This document shows positions 11,746-23,045 of a stretch of DNA of 64,000 nucleotides, piece by piece. The DNA lies in contig JARFJB010001982.1 of the NCBI GenBank assembly GCA_036346205.1, positions 305,501 to 369,500 of the forward strand, in the 5' to 3' direction. Numbering within the stretch: the stretch's first letter is position 1; each line of letters opens with the position of its first letter. The position numbers and the translations under genes are program-made. The notes below the pieces were generated by a model that was not told the origin of the DNA, searched no databases, and was given only the letters and a program-made list of their open reading frames with translations. The DNA comes from Vesta saturnalis. Lineage: Eukaryota; Arthropoda; Insecta; Coleoptera; Lampyridae.

Positions 11746-12174
11746 TATAGTATTCCCGAACAGGCTTAGATGTGCCTAACGTGCTAAAGCACTCAGGAAC
11801 ACTGGGAGGGTTTAGGGATACTGTTTGGTTGCCGAGACATGTTTATGAATGGCTAGCTTAAATTGTCTTAAGTCAAAGTTTGGAGGAAAACAAGAACTGG
11901 ATAGTGCATTTCACAATTTGGTCGCCGTGTGGAAAAATGTAGATTGGGCCCGTTTAGTGTGACACGATGGAATTTTGAGTACGTAATTATGGTGTGAATG
12001 GACAACCGAGTGTTCCTAGCGAAGATGACCTGCGAAGGTATTAAGGAGTGTATTTCGGAGGCACACTTGCCATGGTAATAGCGATAGAACAAGGAAAGAA
12101 CCGAAACTATTCTTCTGTGCTCAAGAGGCTGTAGGTCAGAAGTCAGAGCCTGGTAGCTCTTTTTTGGATGCGGT

Positions 12175-13268
12175 TTACCATATCAAGGGCGTATTGGGGA
12201 GCACTGACCCAGAGCTGGGAATTGTATTCCAGATAAGGTAGAATTTGAGCCTTATACAGTAAAAGGAGTTGTTGCGATGTGAAAGGTTCGATGACACGGA
12301 CATCGCTAACATAGAAATAGTTCTAAGCCATTCATATTTACAGCAGGAAATGATCGGTCTTTTTTGGCGGACACAACGCAACACAGTTTTGTCGGCGTTG
12401 AACGTGAGTAGATTATTCCTTCCCCATTCAAGGACACGTTCTAAGTTACTGTTGATTGAGGCTGCCATTTTCACCTTAACGTCCTATCTAGAATTATTGT
12501 TGTGGGAAAACTGAGAAGAACTACAATGTAAAGTGCTGTCATCCGCAAAGCAATGTGTCGGGTTAGTTGTTGAGAAAATGAGGTCATTAGGTACAGCAGG
12601 AAAACTGTGGGAGCTATCACAGATCCTTGGGGTACTCCCGCGTTAATAGTAGTTTCTTTCGAAAAGAAGCCATCGACGACAACGCGTATAAGTCTTTTGT
12701 TAAGAAAGCTGGATATCCAATTGATAAGTCGAACGAAGTGAGCTTGGCAAATAGGCACTTGTGCCAAACCTGCTCAAAAGCTTTTAAAATATCTAAAGCT
12801 ACTACGACTGTTACACCGGGCCTCTCTAACCAAAGTTAGGTGACATATGAAAGATCACCCGTTGAACGACTTTGTCTGAACCCATACTGGTGGTCGTTTT
12901 AAGAGTTTATTGGATTCGAGGAACGAAAGTAGTTGGTGGTTGATGACTTTTTCCATGATTTTCGATAGAATGGAAGTGATTGCTATTGGTCGATAGTTTG
13001 AGGGATCGGTTTTGTCACCCTTTTTAGGAATAGGCGGGACATTTGCCAACTTCCACGATGAGGAAAATTCTCCAAATGACATGAAGATCGAAAATAGTTT
13101 GGACAATATAGGTACTAGCTCGGGGTGGCATTTTTTAAGGACGATAGCTGGAATACCGTCAGGGCCAGTCGCCTTGTTTGGGTCAAGTTTATTCATAATT
13201 GATTCCAAGAGCTTGTAACGAAAGTGGATCGGTTTAATAGCGTATGGCGGTGATTTGGTCGACGGCAA
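12175..13268 (-). pseudogene. Reverse transcriptase part of the non-LTR ORF2
   Basis: The segment at 13268-12855 reads LDPNKATGPDGIPAIVLKKC, KKGDKTDPSNYRPIAITSI and LSKIMEKVINHQLLSFLE, which are RT domains 1-2a. The segment at 12767-12471 reads ISSFLNKRLIRVVVDG and AGVPQGSVIAPTVFLLYL (domain 4). The FADD box is garbled near 12530. The segment at 12474-12175 reads LERVLEWGRNNLLTFNADKT (thumb). At least two frameshifts separate the parts, so no active enzyme is made. Confidence 0.88.
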
Positions 13269-13719
13269 AGTGTTACCAGAATCATTGAGACGTGAATTGC
13301 AAAGTAATCGACAAAGAGGTTGGCTTTTTCAGCAGGATCAGCTACTACAGCTCCGTCGCGAGACGTCATGGGAGGAAAGGAAAATGTTTTTACTGATGGC
13401 TTTAGCTAATGACCAAAATTTACGACCACCCAAAGGACATGAGACTTGTGCTTTTGCGATAATGCATCAGTGCAAGCCCTATTAACCCCTATTGGGAACG
13501 GACATGACCTACACGATTATGTTTTTTGGGAATGTATAACTCCATACCCATCCCGATAACTTCAGCTATTGAAAGAGCAATTTTTGAAGAGGAGGACCAT
13601 TTAAAGCAATACTCACGCCAGGGGAAGGTTGCAAAAAAATCTCGCAGCTGATTTAAAACACCACATAGTTCTATCTGTTCTTCGAGTAACAGTGGGATTG
13701 GATACAGAGGAAATTATTT

Positions 13720-14663
13720 CGATTAGGCAGTGGTCTGATTGACCAAGTGGGGAAAGGACTCTTGTTTTATAGACAAGTGGGTTAGTTGTAAGGAATAGGT
13801 CCAGGAGATGTGGAGTATGGTTAGGGTTGTCAGGGATTCTGGTTGGTTCGGAAATGATTTGTGTGATGTCACAGGATACAGCAAATGCTTCTGCACTATG
13901 ACCTGCGGGATTAGTAGTAGATGATCCAAATTAAAGCCAACTGGAATTATGGGCATTAAAATCTCCCAAAATTGAAATATCGCAAGATGGAAACTGTGAT
14001 AAGAGGTAGTCTATTTTCAGACTAAGGTAATCCAAAAAGATCTTGGAAGTTGTTATCATTGGGAGACCTATACAAACAACAGTAGAATCTCACAAATTGG
14101 GACCCAGAATGTTTGAGCCAAATCGCGTCAAATTTGTTATTTTCCAAAGTGGACATCCTCTTACAACCTACGTTGTCCTTGGTATACGCACATACTCCGC
14201 CTTTAAGGCGAAAGTTAGAGTGGAGGTTGTATCTGGGAAATTGTAGGTCAGGCGAATCAGTGCTTCCAGAGGAGACTTGTGTTTCTGATAGGAACAGAAT
14301 GTCCGGTTTCACTTGTTCAAGGTGTTGGTGAACAGCATTTAGATTCGACCTGATACCACGTATGTAATGAATGCGGATGTTGGTACTTTCGATGACCGAG
14401 GTCGCTTGAGTCCTGCCCTCTCGGGCATCCGAATGGGGCAGAATTTTTTTCCTGCCAGATATTGTTCTTCTTAGTTTCGATTTTGGCATTGGAATTTTTT
14501 CCCCACCCCCCAGAATCCTTGGGATGCATCGACGAATCAATGTGAGAGTATGGGCGTCTCGCCCTACTGACCTGGGGTCATTAGGGTATTTTAGAATATT
14601 AAGTAGCCCATGGTAAAGGTGGTGGTATTGCACCGGGCGGCATGGGGTATACATGCCTTCCAC
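13720..14663 (-). pseudogene. Endonuclease (EEP/APE-type) part of the non-LTR ORF2
   Basis: The frame from 14663 reads a basic leader, then IRSNLNAVHQHL, PDILFLSETQVS and FRLKGGVCAYTKDN, then FYCCLYRSPNDNN before a frameshift near 14030. These match the first blocks of an apurinic-type endonuclease (the SETQ glutamate is the metal ligand), which nicks target DNA to prime reverse transcription. The rest is readable in other frames down to about 13723. It is disabled by frameshifts. Confidence 0.8.
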
Positions 14664-15186
14664 CTATGAAGTTGTAGAATATTAGAGCTGAAAAGGAAGC
14701 ATTAATTAGTTTACATTGCATCTTACAAGAAAACAATTTTTTTTGTACGATTACTGAATAAAGTAATTGTACTTAAAACAAAGCAGGATAAAATTTATAA
14801 CATCTAACGTGTTCTTTGTATGTAATATAAAAGTTCTAAAGTGTTTTGCCATTATAAACAGAATTACAAAATGTGCAATTTAATTTATAAACACCCAAGT
14901 TCATCATGTCGGTAGTTGCACCTGTGGCATTACTGTGAAATGCTACTTTATTTTTGCTCTTTTGTAATATTTGAGCGATTTTTTTCGATATTTTTCAAAA
15001 CTATGATATGCGTTTATTGTCTAGCGGTCCACTGTCAACTCGGTGAATGTGTTTGATTCTTAAGATGTATGGTTTTTTACCGTAATGTATCGATTATATT
15101 GTGCTATTTGTTTTATTGTAGACCTAGGCCAATATCTCGATCCTCCATTCTTGCGATTCTCGGAAAACTATACTTTCTGGAGTAGT

Positions 15187-15188
<2 letters not shown>
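14664..15188. other. Non-coding spacer
   Basis: Lies between the non-LTR 5' end and a (TA)n array. No domain or repeat is recognised. Confidence 0.45.

Positions 15189-15253
<65 letters not shown>
15189..15253. repeat. (TA)n microsatellite inside or at the break of a transposase
   Basis: TA array of about 65 bp. The mariner-type transposase frame on the minus strand runs straight into it, giving an artefactual Ile-Tyr run. Confidence 0.97.
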
Positions 15254-15256
<3 letters not shown>

Positions 15257-16108
15257 ATATATGATATATGAGATCGCGGTGACCCAGCTATTGGACCTCG
15301 ATTTCCTATCCAATTATTAAAACGTTCTTGTAAATAGTTACATACCAGTAATCCATTGGGTGTTGGTGCCCCGTCATGTTGAAAATGATTCAAATTTTGA
15401 ATTACCTTCAACGGAAGGTCGTCCAAAATTTTTTCAAATTCGTTTCGTAAAAAAGCTAGATATCATTCGGAATTTAAATTGTATTCATAAAAAAACGGTC
15501 CAAGGATTTTGGTACCAATAATACCGCACCAAACGTTTACTAAAAAAGCATATTGATCTCTTCTCAACAGTAATATGAGGATTTTCTTGGGATCATTGGA
15601 TATGATTTTTTATATTGAAGATGCCGTTGTTTGTATATTTTGCTTCGTCGGTAAAAAAAATGGTTTTCGAGAATTGATTGTTTGCTCGACTTTCATTAAT
15701 CAACCACGTAGCAAAACGTAATCTTTTCTGATAATCTTTAACATACAATGCATTTCCTATATGACACTGATATGGCTTAAAATTATTTTGTTTTAAAATA
15801 ACGTGGGATTAATCTTTGGAAGTGTTGCACTCGTTCGCAATTTCACGAAGAGATGTAGTAGGTTTAAATTCGACGTAAGCTAAAACACGTTCTTCTGTTT
15901 CTGTGTTAACATTAATTTTAAAATTTTGAGGTTTAGTAAAAGCCTCATATTTTTTTTAATTCGATTCGGGTTTGGCAAATAATCTCACATCGGGTTGTCT
16001 TCTTTCCATATAAATTTGAAGATATAATTCCGAAGCAGCATTAGCATCTCTGTTAGACACGTAATAGCAAAAAACCATATCATTTCTTTCTTCAGAAGAA
16101 TAATCCAT
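15254..16108 (-). pseudogene. Mariner-superfamily transposase, 3'-truncated
   Basis: The ATG at 16108 gives MDYSSEERNDMVFCYYV, then YMERRQPDVRLFAKPE (HTH region) and RVLAYVEFKPTTSLREIA (second HTH). The first catalytic Asp lies in IFFTDEAKY, followed by VNVWCGIIGTKILGPFF. The second catalytic Asp lies in FQHDGAP near 15380, then NNWIGNRGPIA near 15290. The text is nearly continuous with a few stops and two shifts. It should continue PRSPDLxPxDF, with the third catalytic Asp, but stops at the (TA)n array near 15253, so the catalytic triad is incomplete. The type resembles insect DUF4817-HTH transposases also present at 40.4, 49.4 and 52.7 kb. Confidence 0.8.
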
Positions 16109-16510
16109 TAATAATCAATGAAGAGTTTTGTTTTTAATTGTCACAGCACACCACGGCAAACATTGCATTTGTTTAGTAAATACAATAATTATTTTTTGAA
16201 AATTGTGAGTTAACTAATAATACTAAACATAGAAAGTTACACATTTTTGAAATCGGAAAAAAATAAGCCATCGAATGAGTCCATAACCACCCATAGTTGA
16301 CATTTAAAAAATGTATGTTTGGGTTGTAGCTCGAAAAATAATTACTAAAAATTTTTTTATTCGCATTTTCCCATTTTGCGTAAAAATAGCTGTCAAAAGT
16401 CTCTCTTATAACTTTTTCGTATTTTGAATATTAAAGAAGATATAGCCGATTGAAAATTTGAACGGTTTTTAGTTATTTTCAGATATCTTAGAAAGTTGGC
16501 AACAATGTTG

Positions 16511-16513
<3 letters not shown>
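16109..16513. other. Upstream flank of the mariner transposase
   Basis: AT-rich, probably the element's 5' non-coding region. No clear TIR was identified, and the segment ends at another (TA)n array. Confidence 0.4.

Positions 16514-16593
<80 letters not shown>
16514..16593. repeat. (TA)n microsatellite
   Basis: About 80 bp of TA, the longest array in the window. Confidence 0.97.
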
Positions 16594-16596
<3 letters not shown>

Positions 16597-16889
16597 AAGG
16601 AGCAGGCTTTCATAATGCTGTTTGTCCATAATTTCACAAAATGAGTTAGAGATGGCGCTGTATTCTTTGATTGATTTCCTATTGGACAGTCAAAACGCTC
16701 AAGATTTATACGTAACTAAGTGGGAAAATACACCTAAACATTCAAAATGTAGGTAGTCCACAACGCTGAGACTAACGAAACGCGGTTTGTCCATGACTTG
16801 TGGACTTAACGCAATTTGTCCGGTAACTGAAATATCGCTAAGCAGTACAGAAGTGAATTACATTAACTATTGTTAATTATAATTTCACT
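16594..16889. other. Upstream flank of the possible exon
   Basis: Contains three GTTTGTCCAT/AATTTGTCC-like words, at about 16620, 16788 and 16813. No other structure is recognised. Confidence 0.35.
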
Positions 16890-17030
16890 ATGGAAATTGT
16901 TGAAGGAGAGCATATTGTTAGTGATTCTGACCGTAGGACACGCAAAAGAAAAGTCAATGCAACATCAAAGAAGCGAAAAAAACAATTGAGGTTAGAAATA
17001 AATAGTTTATATTTTGTAGTAATTCAAATT
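16890..17030 (+). pseudogene. Possible first coding exon of a multi-copy insect gene
   Basis: A frame starting at 16890 reads MEIVEGEHIVSDSD, then a basic run RRTRKRKVNATSKKRKKQLR, then GTTAGAA, which could be a splice donor, and ends at a TAG soon after (about 48 codons). An acidic start followed by a KRKKxLR nuclear-localisation-like run is typical of the N-terminus of a large family of insect repeat-encoded proteins, from general knowledge. No following exon was found, so it is an orphan exon or remnant. Function is unknown. Confidence 0.35.
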
Positions 17031-17848
17031 TGACAATTAAAATATTTTTATAAATAGGTATTCGAATCATGATGAATGAATTTTGAGGGTTTTGACCCGG
17101 TGTGTACACATAAAAAGGCTAATTTGAAATGCAACACATGATAAAATGATAAAATGTTGCAACTTCGACACTAATTATTTAAGAATCCAAGTAGGAATAT
17201 TCTTTCACCACAACTATTGCCTTTGATGCAGAGCAAAAATAAAATTGCAGTATAGGCTGGTTTGTTATATACAGTTGGGTTATTGTTAAAGATTGATTAT
17301 TTTCCTGTTTTGGGATTGTTCACATACTATCTGTTCATATCTTAGCATGATTATTTTTGTAAACAAATTTGTTAAATGTTTGTAATATACATATAGCTCT
17401 CATTTTACATTAACCTTATATTAGATTTGGTGTAGTTTTAAATTAACGACAAGTCCATTGTAATAAGTGATTTCTAGTTTTTATTAATGTTTTAATGGTG
17501 AAATTGTTGTAGTAATGGAATTGTATTTGGAAGTTGTACATTGGTTCACTTACATCTACTTTAATAGGTTGTTTTATGGTTGTTTAATCTTAGTATATTT
17601 TAATATAAAAAACTTTTAATTGCTGATCTCTCTGTGTAGAAGAAAAATTTCAATGCTGCTTTATTTATTAGTCTCACGACATGTAAGTTCTTTAAAAATG
17701 TTTAGTATTACTGACATGTTCCTATGTAACAATTTTCAGTTGTCTTGAAAATGAGAATAAACCTCGATAGCTCGACACATATCAAAGAGTCTGCTTAACC
17801 CTGGCCTAACTAAACCTACATAAATTGACTGCCTCCTCAACAAACTAG

Positions 17849-17849
<1 letters not shown>
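17031..17849. other. AT-rich non-coding stretch
   Basis: No downstream exon, domain or repeat is recognised. Confidence 0.5.

Positions 17850-17911
<62 letters not shown>
17850..17911. repeat. (TA)n microsatellite
   Basis: About 62 bp of TA followed by ACATATAT. Confidence 0.97.
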
Positions 17912-17917
<6 letters not shown>

Positions 17918-19639
17918 TTTGTAAAGTGATTTTCATAAATATTTAAAAAATCAGTTTTAGCAAAAGCGATTGTCTTATAAAATTGTACAGTATTTTTGGA
18001 AGATTTATTAGAACATCTGTAAATTGTATATTGGGTATGTTTGCAATGGTTATGGGCATCAAAAACGCGATCTTCAAAAATTCGTTTGTCCATGATGCAA
18101 TTTTTAAAATGTGATATTCTAAAATGATTTTTCTAAGTATATTTACGTAAAGAGAGATTTTCAAAAAAACCAATTTTCAAGAGCGGAATTTTCATAAACA
18201 CGAGTTTCAAAAATTAGTTTTTTTTAATTGATTTTCGAAAATACGGTTTTTTGTGATTTCTTAAATTTGAAAATCAGTGCATTACAAAACTGTAAGTAAA
18301 AAAGAATAGCAGTAACTCCACAAGGAGTACTACTGCTCCACCATTTATTATTACTTCACAATTCTACCTCCAAAACGCGGGACGCTCGAGCCAATAAGAG
18401 GACGGCTCCAATCGTTCTTCATCAACCCGAGGCCCACACAAAACACCACTCTATATTGTCAAAATCCAGGAATAAAGAAGTACAAAAATGCAAAGCGAGA
18501 TACTTATCTAATCCATTCGCCAAAGGATGTAACTAAAACCAGAGAATATTCTCGAAAGTCTCAGTAATTATTCGCGAATATATGGCTAACAAACTCCAAA
18601 AAAATATATAGACTACTCATAAATAATCGTCATAAATTTGTAACATGAAATCCTACAGATTGTTAAAACATTATGAACACGTCAAAATACACTAACTCAG
18701 CAAAATAAGTACGTGAACTAGACATAAAGAATCTTAAAATTCGAAAGTCTGAAATCGGGAGAACGAAACAATACCGGACCCTAAAAACAAATACGCCAAA
18801 ACAAAACACGTGCTTGGTTCGGGTGGAAAATGTATTACAGGCCTAAAGCTCACTAGAACGTCACTTAGCTCAGTAGGAAGCGTTGTGATTCTTACTAAAA
18901 GCTAATAATTAATATTAATTAATTAATTAATTATTAGAGGGCTCATTGCCGTTTAACTAAATGTCTTAAATCAGGAAATATAAACTTATGACCGCCGCGA
19001 GGTGTCGCACGTGCCTTTTCTTCACTTTACTCTTTGCTACATCCTAACATCAACTAACTAAAAAAGTCATCTAACTCCCATAATAGTTAAATACGTGATT
19101 TAATCAACCGATCGGAAAAGTACATTATAAAGAGCTGATATGACAAATTTTATGAGAATTTTCAAACCGCCGTTATGTATCCGCGCCAGACAAAACCGCT
19201 ACAAGGGTTGCGTGTAACATAGTTTAATAAACTACTTCAACAACTTCACAAAATATGTTTCAAAATATCAGTATTTTTGCTTTAATGAAATTTAACACCT
19301 AAACAATGAAATTTATTGCATTAAGTTTATTTTTGTAGCAAAGTGACAACCACTAAGGTTAGCCTGACTAGCTTATTTGATCAATTGAATTGAAAATATG
19401 CACATTTTCTAAATTAAATGCGACAGGGGATCCATGAAAGAATTTCGGCCTTGAAGGATTCCACTGATAATTTAAATAATAAAAACGAGTTCATTAATCA
19501 TGCCAACACAAGACGAAACAATTTTCTCAAAACTTCAACATTATAACAATCTGTAAACAATGTTTTATCAAATAACGAATAACAATCTCAATAATACGGT
19601 AATGCAGGTATATCTATGTGATATATTATTGCAACATCT
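17912..19639. other. Non-coding stretch
   Basis: Frames on the minus strand at 17943-18173 are low-complexity and unassigned. A small imperfect hairpin AGCAGTAACTCC...GGAGTACTACTGC lies at 18309-18339, and (TTAA)-type low complexity near 18908-18935. No gene is recognised. Confidence 0.45.
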
Positions 19640-21840
19640 GCGATATGAGGTCTAATCTTAATGCTGTTCACCAACATCTGAAATACCTCTGCTCTGAAAA
19701 CTCCGATTCTACTGTCGCATTTATATGTCTCCTAATGGAAGTAAGTAAGACTTCTTTGATTACCTTAGTTTGAAAGTCCTCTACCCTCTGTCTCAATTTC
19801 CATCTTACGATATCTCAATTTTGGGAGATTACAATGTTTATCTACTACTAATCCTGATGGTCATAGTGCAGAAACATTTGCTATTTTATGTGATCTCGCG
19901 CAAATGGTTTTCGAACCCACAATAATCTGTGATAACCATGACCATACTCCACATCGTCCTAATCTCTTTCTTACATCAAACCCATTTGTTTATTTTTCAC
20001 CATTAGGCCTATGTGACCATTGTCTAGTACAAATAACTTCTACTGTCCCTAATACCTCTATTGTTCGCAACACTGGTAGAACCTTGTGGTGCTTTAAGTT
20101 AGCTAAATGGAGTGATTAACGGGATTTCTTTGCCTTTCCATGGCGTCCTCATCTTCTAACATTGCTCTTTCAGTATCTGAAGTCATCCTCATGGGCATGG
20201 CGTTGTACAAAAAACAAAATCGTATAAGTCATTCTTGTTCCCAACTGTGGTTCAAAAAGGCTTGTGCTAGTGCAATATATTTAAAAAATAAATTTGATAC
20301 TAAATGGAAATCTAATAAAACGGTAGAGAGTCATGCAGAGCATGTTAGTTGCTAGAAATGCTTACAAAAGTGTTATCACTAAAGCTAAAAAGTTGTTTGA
20401 CCAAAAAAAAAATGCAGTAAAACTAAATACATCTTCTTTGGGCAGTCGTATATTTCGGTCTTTAGCTGAAGCCATCAGTAACAACTTTGGTTCATCTTCA
20501 TTTCACCCTATGTCATAATTTGACGGAGCTATAGACAATGCCAATCTTTTTGTGGATTTAATTGTATCAAACTCGAGTCTTAATGATTCGGAAAAGACGT
20601 GTCCCTAGTCACCCCTTCCTCATACATTATGAAACCAATTCGTTTTCGGTACAAGCTTCTAGAATCGGTCATCAGTAGGCTTGGTCTCAATAAAGCGACT
20701 GACCCAAACGGTGTCCCAGAAATTGTCTTAAAGAAATGTTTCCGCGAACTAGTACCAGTCCTGACTAAGCTTTATTCGATCTCATCTTTTAGGGATTTCC
20801 CTTATTATGAAATTTAGAAAACGTTCAATCTATTTCCAAAAAAGGCGATAAGACCGATCTCTCCAACTACCAACCAATTGCCATCATTTTCATTTTGTCT
20901 AAAATCATAGAAAAAACCATCAATCAACAACTGCCCTCTTTCCTTGAAAATAATAAACTCCGTAGTGACCACCAATATTGTTTTAGACAGAATCATTCAA
21001 CAGATGATCTTATTTCATATGTGGCCCAAATTTGGAACAGTTTCAAAAGAAGTTGACCTTAACGCGGACGTGCCACAGAGATCAGTTATAGCTGCAATAC
21101 ATAAATAATCTTGTTTTTTCAACGCCTAAGCGGCTCTACTGCTTTTCCGAGGGCAGCACTGTTCATTGTAATTCATCTCAATCTACTCGTAATGCTAATC
21201 CACCTTCAATTTAAAATCAAGACTGTAAATCTGAAATGGTAATTTCAATCAACGAAGCAATCAACATAGACATCTAACGTATTCTTGAATGGGGAAGTAA
21301 TGATCTAGTTAAATTTAATGCTAATAAAACTCAGTATTGCCTTGTGCCCCCTCAAAAGATTGATCATTTTCTGTAGTACACATGAAAGTATCTTGGGAGT
21401 GAACGTATCTCCAAATCTATCATGGATTGACTATCTTCTATCAACTGCTAAAGTAGCTGCTTAAATTTGGTGCATATATAAACGCCCAATACTTCTGACA
21501 TACAGTCCCTTCAGCATAAAACAATCATTTCGATTCTTTCTTTGTACTATCGGTATTACAATAGCTATTGCGCTGCTGAATTACATTCTTTTATACCATA
21601 TCAGGCCACTTTTGCTAGGAATATTCGGTGAGCTAATTCTCATCATCAGTATGCAGTGTTGTACCAAACTGGCGTAATCCACATACTTCTACACGGCTTC
21701 TAAACTCTGGAATGATCTCCCAGTTCCTATTTTCCTCTCACTTATGACACGAAGGTTGAGCTGAATTTATTGAGAATACGAAGATCTAATAGGCTGTGAA
21801 AAACAAACCATACATTGTTATTTAGATCAATTCTTTATCT
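19640..21840 (+). mobile_element. Non-LTR retrotransposon, second degenerate copy
   Basis: Plus-strand relative of 11741-14663. It starts with MRSNLNAVHQHL at 19645 (the same endonuclease block). RT text follows at 20599-20800 (FRYKLLESVISRLGLNKATD, GVPEIVLKKC). Then come KKGDKTDLSNYQPIAI, IEKTINQQLPSFLENNKL and the degraded domain-4 region near 21065. ILGVNVSPNLSW lies near 21390, and ILSLYYRYYNSYCAAELHSF near 21530. The 5' end is truncated in the endonuclease. Many stops and shifts make it more decayed than the minus-strand copy. Confidence 0.82.
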
Positions 21841-21924
21841 GTCATTTCAAGTTTTGCTGTTGAAGTTACGTTCATTAAGTCATTAACTTTTTAAAGTGGA
21901 ATTACAAGTAAAAAATTGAATTAT

Positions 21925-23045
21925 TCAGAGAGCAAGTGCCAATCATTATTTATTATGATTTTAACAAATGTTTAAGCGCTTATGAGTGTAAAGAGAGTTT
22001 AGATTCGGCTTTTGGAGAACAAGCACCTCCATTGGCTACAATTTTCTGATGGTATAAGGAATGTGAACGGGAAAGGAATTGTGTATCAAAAAGTAGCAGG
22101 GCGACCTCCTGCTGTTACTGCTGTTAAAAAAATAATTGAAGACTACAATAAAGTCACTTATGCGGTAATAGAGCGTCAACTCAACATTGGATCTTCGGCT
22201 GTCAGAACAATCATACACGATCACCTGCATTTAAAAAAAGTGGTTAGTCGTTTTGTGTCGCATCACCTTTCTGATTCCCAAAAAGCAGAGCGTGTAAGAA
22301 TTTGTCATGAAACTTTAAATCTCCTAAATAATGGCGGACATCAAATTTTTTCCAAAATAGTGACAGGGGACGAAACTTATATACCCTTTTTCGACGTACC
22401 TATCCACCAAGAGGGTCGTATATGGATTCACGAAGATGAGGAAACTCCATCAATGACAAAGAAGCAGTGACCTATCAAAAAGTTATGTATGCAGTATTCT
22501 TGAGGCCTAGTAAAGGCAATTAAGCTAGAAGGACAAAACACAGTTACAGCTAAATGGCATACTGAAAAAGGTTTGCCTAATGTGTTCAGTAGGGTTCCAG
22601 ACAAGGGAATTATGATGCACCATGATAATGCACCGTCACATATGGCAGTGCTAACTCTACAGATAGAACATCCACCGTATTCGCCTGATTTACCAATGTG
22701 CGACTATTCTTTGGGCTTATAAGGAATTTGCGGGGTAGAAAGTTTTCGTCTGAAGAAGCGATAGATGCCGCAGCTCAAGCTTATTTTGAATGCATTCCGA
22801 AAGGAGATTGGTTGGGAGCTTTTAACCAGTGGAAAGAAAGAATGGTCAAGTGTATCTTTGTTGAAGAGAATTACTTTGAGAATATTGAAAATAATGTCCT
22901 AAAAAATATTAACTGTGTTTCTTATTCGCAAAAAATTCAGCTAGACCCTCGTTTGAAAAAATTTAAGGTAGCCGTTCATAGGCATCTCTTGACAATTCAA
23001 TATTCCCCTACACTAAATGTGCTTTGGCACGGTAGGCCACACTAA
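21925..23045 (+). pseudogene. Mariner transposase pseudogene
   Basis: The HTH region is partly readable from ~21925. The frame 22012-22470 reads AGRPPAVTAVKKIIEDY, VTYAVIERQLNIGSSAVRTI, VSRFVSHHLSDSQKAERV and IVTGDETYIPFF (first catalytic Asp). After a frameshift the text continues KLEGQNTVTAKW, MHHDNAPSHM (second Asp) and EHPPYSPDLPMCDY (third Asp). Only 25 residues separate the last two Asp, against 34 in mariners, so about nine codons are missing. After another shift, 22698-23045 reads RGRKFSSEEAIDAAAQAYFE and FNQWKERMVKCIFVEENYFE, the usual C-terminus. The flanking TIRs were not found. Confidence 0.88.

Larger units (their letters stand above)
11741..14663 (-). mobile_element. Non-LTR retrotransposon, degenerate (CR1/Jockey group)
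   Basis: Read on the minus strand, the order is endonuclease (14663-~13720), reverse transcriptase (13268-~12180) and a C-terminal segment (~12092-11868), then a 3' end at a (TA)n array. Frames are broken by several frameshifts and stops. The open part begins near 14663; the 5' UTR or ORF1 is not recognised, so the copy is probably 5' truncated. A related copy lies inverted at 19640-21840. The clade is inferred from overall order and the late FYRYYHGKCA segment; it could be CR1, L2 or Jockey. Confidence 0.85.

Noticed and set aside
13012..13485. Plus-strand frames across the non-LTR element
   Set aside because: They are shadows of the minus-strand reverse transcriptase and endonuclease.
15113..15426. 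Open frames with Ile-Tyr repeats over (TA)n arrays, here and at 7231, 8404, 17850, 51989 and 56687
   Set aside because: They are translations of TA microsatellites; only the flanking transposase or RT parts are meaningful.
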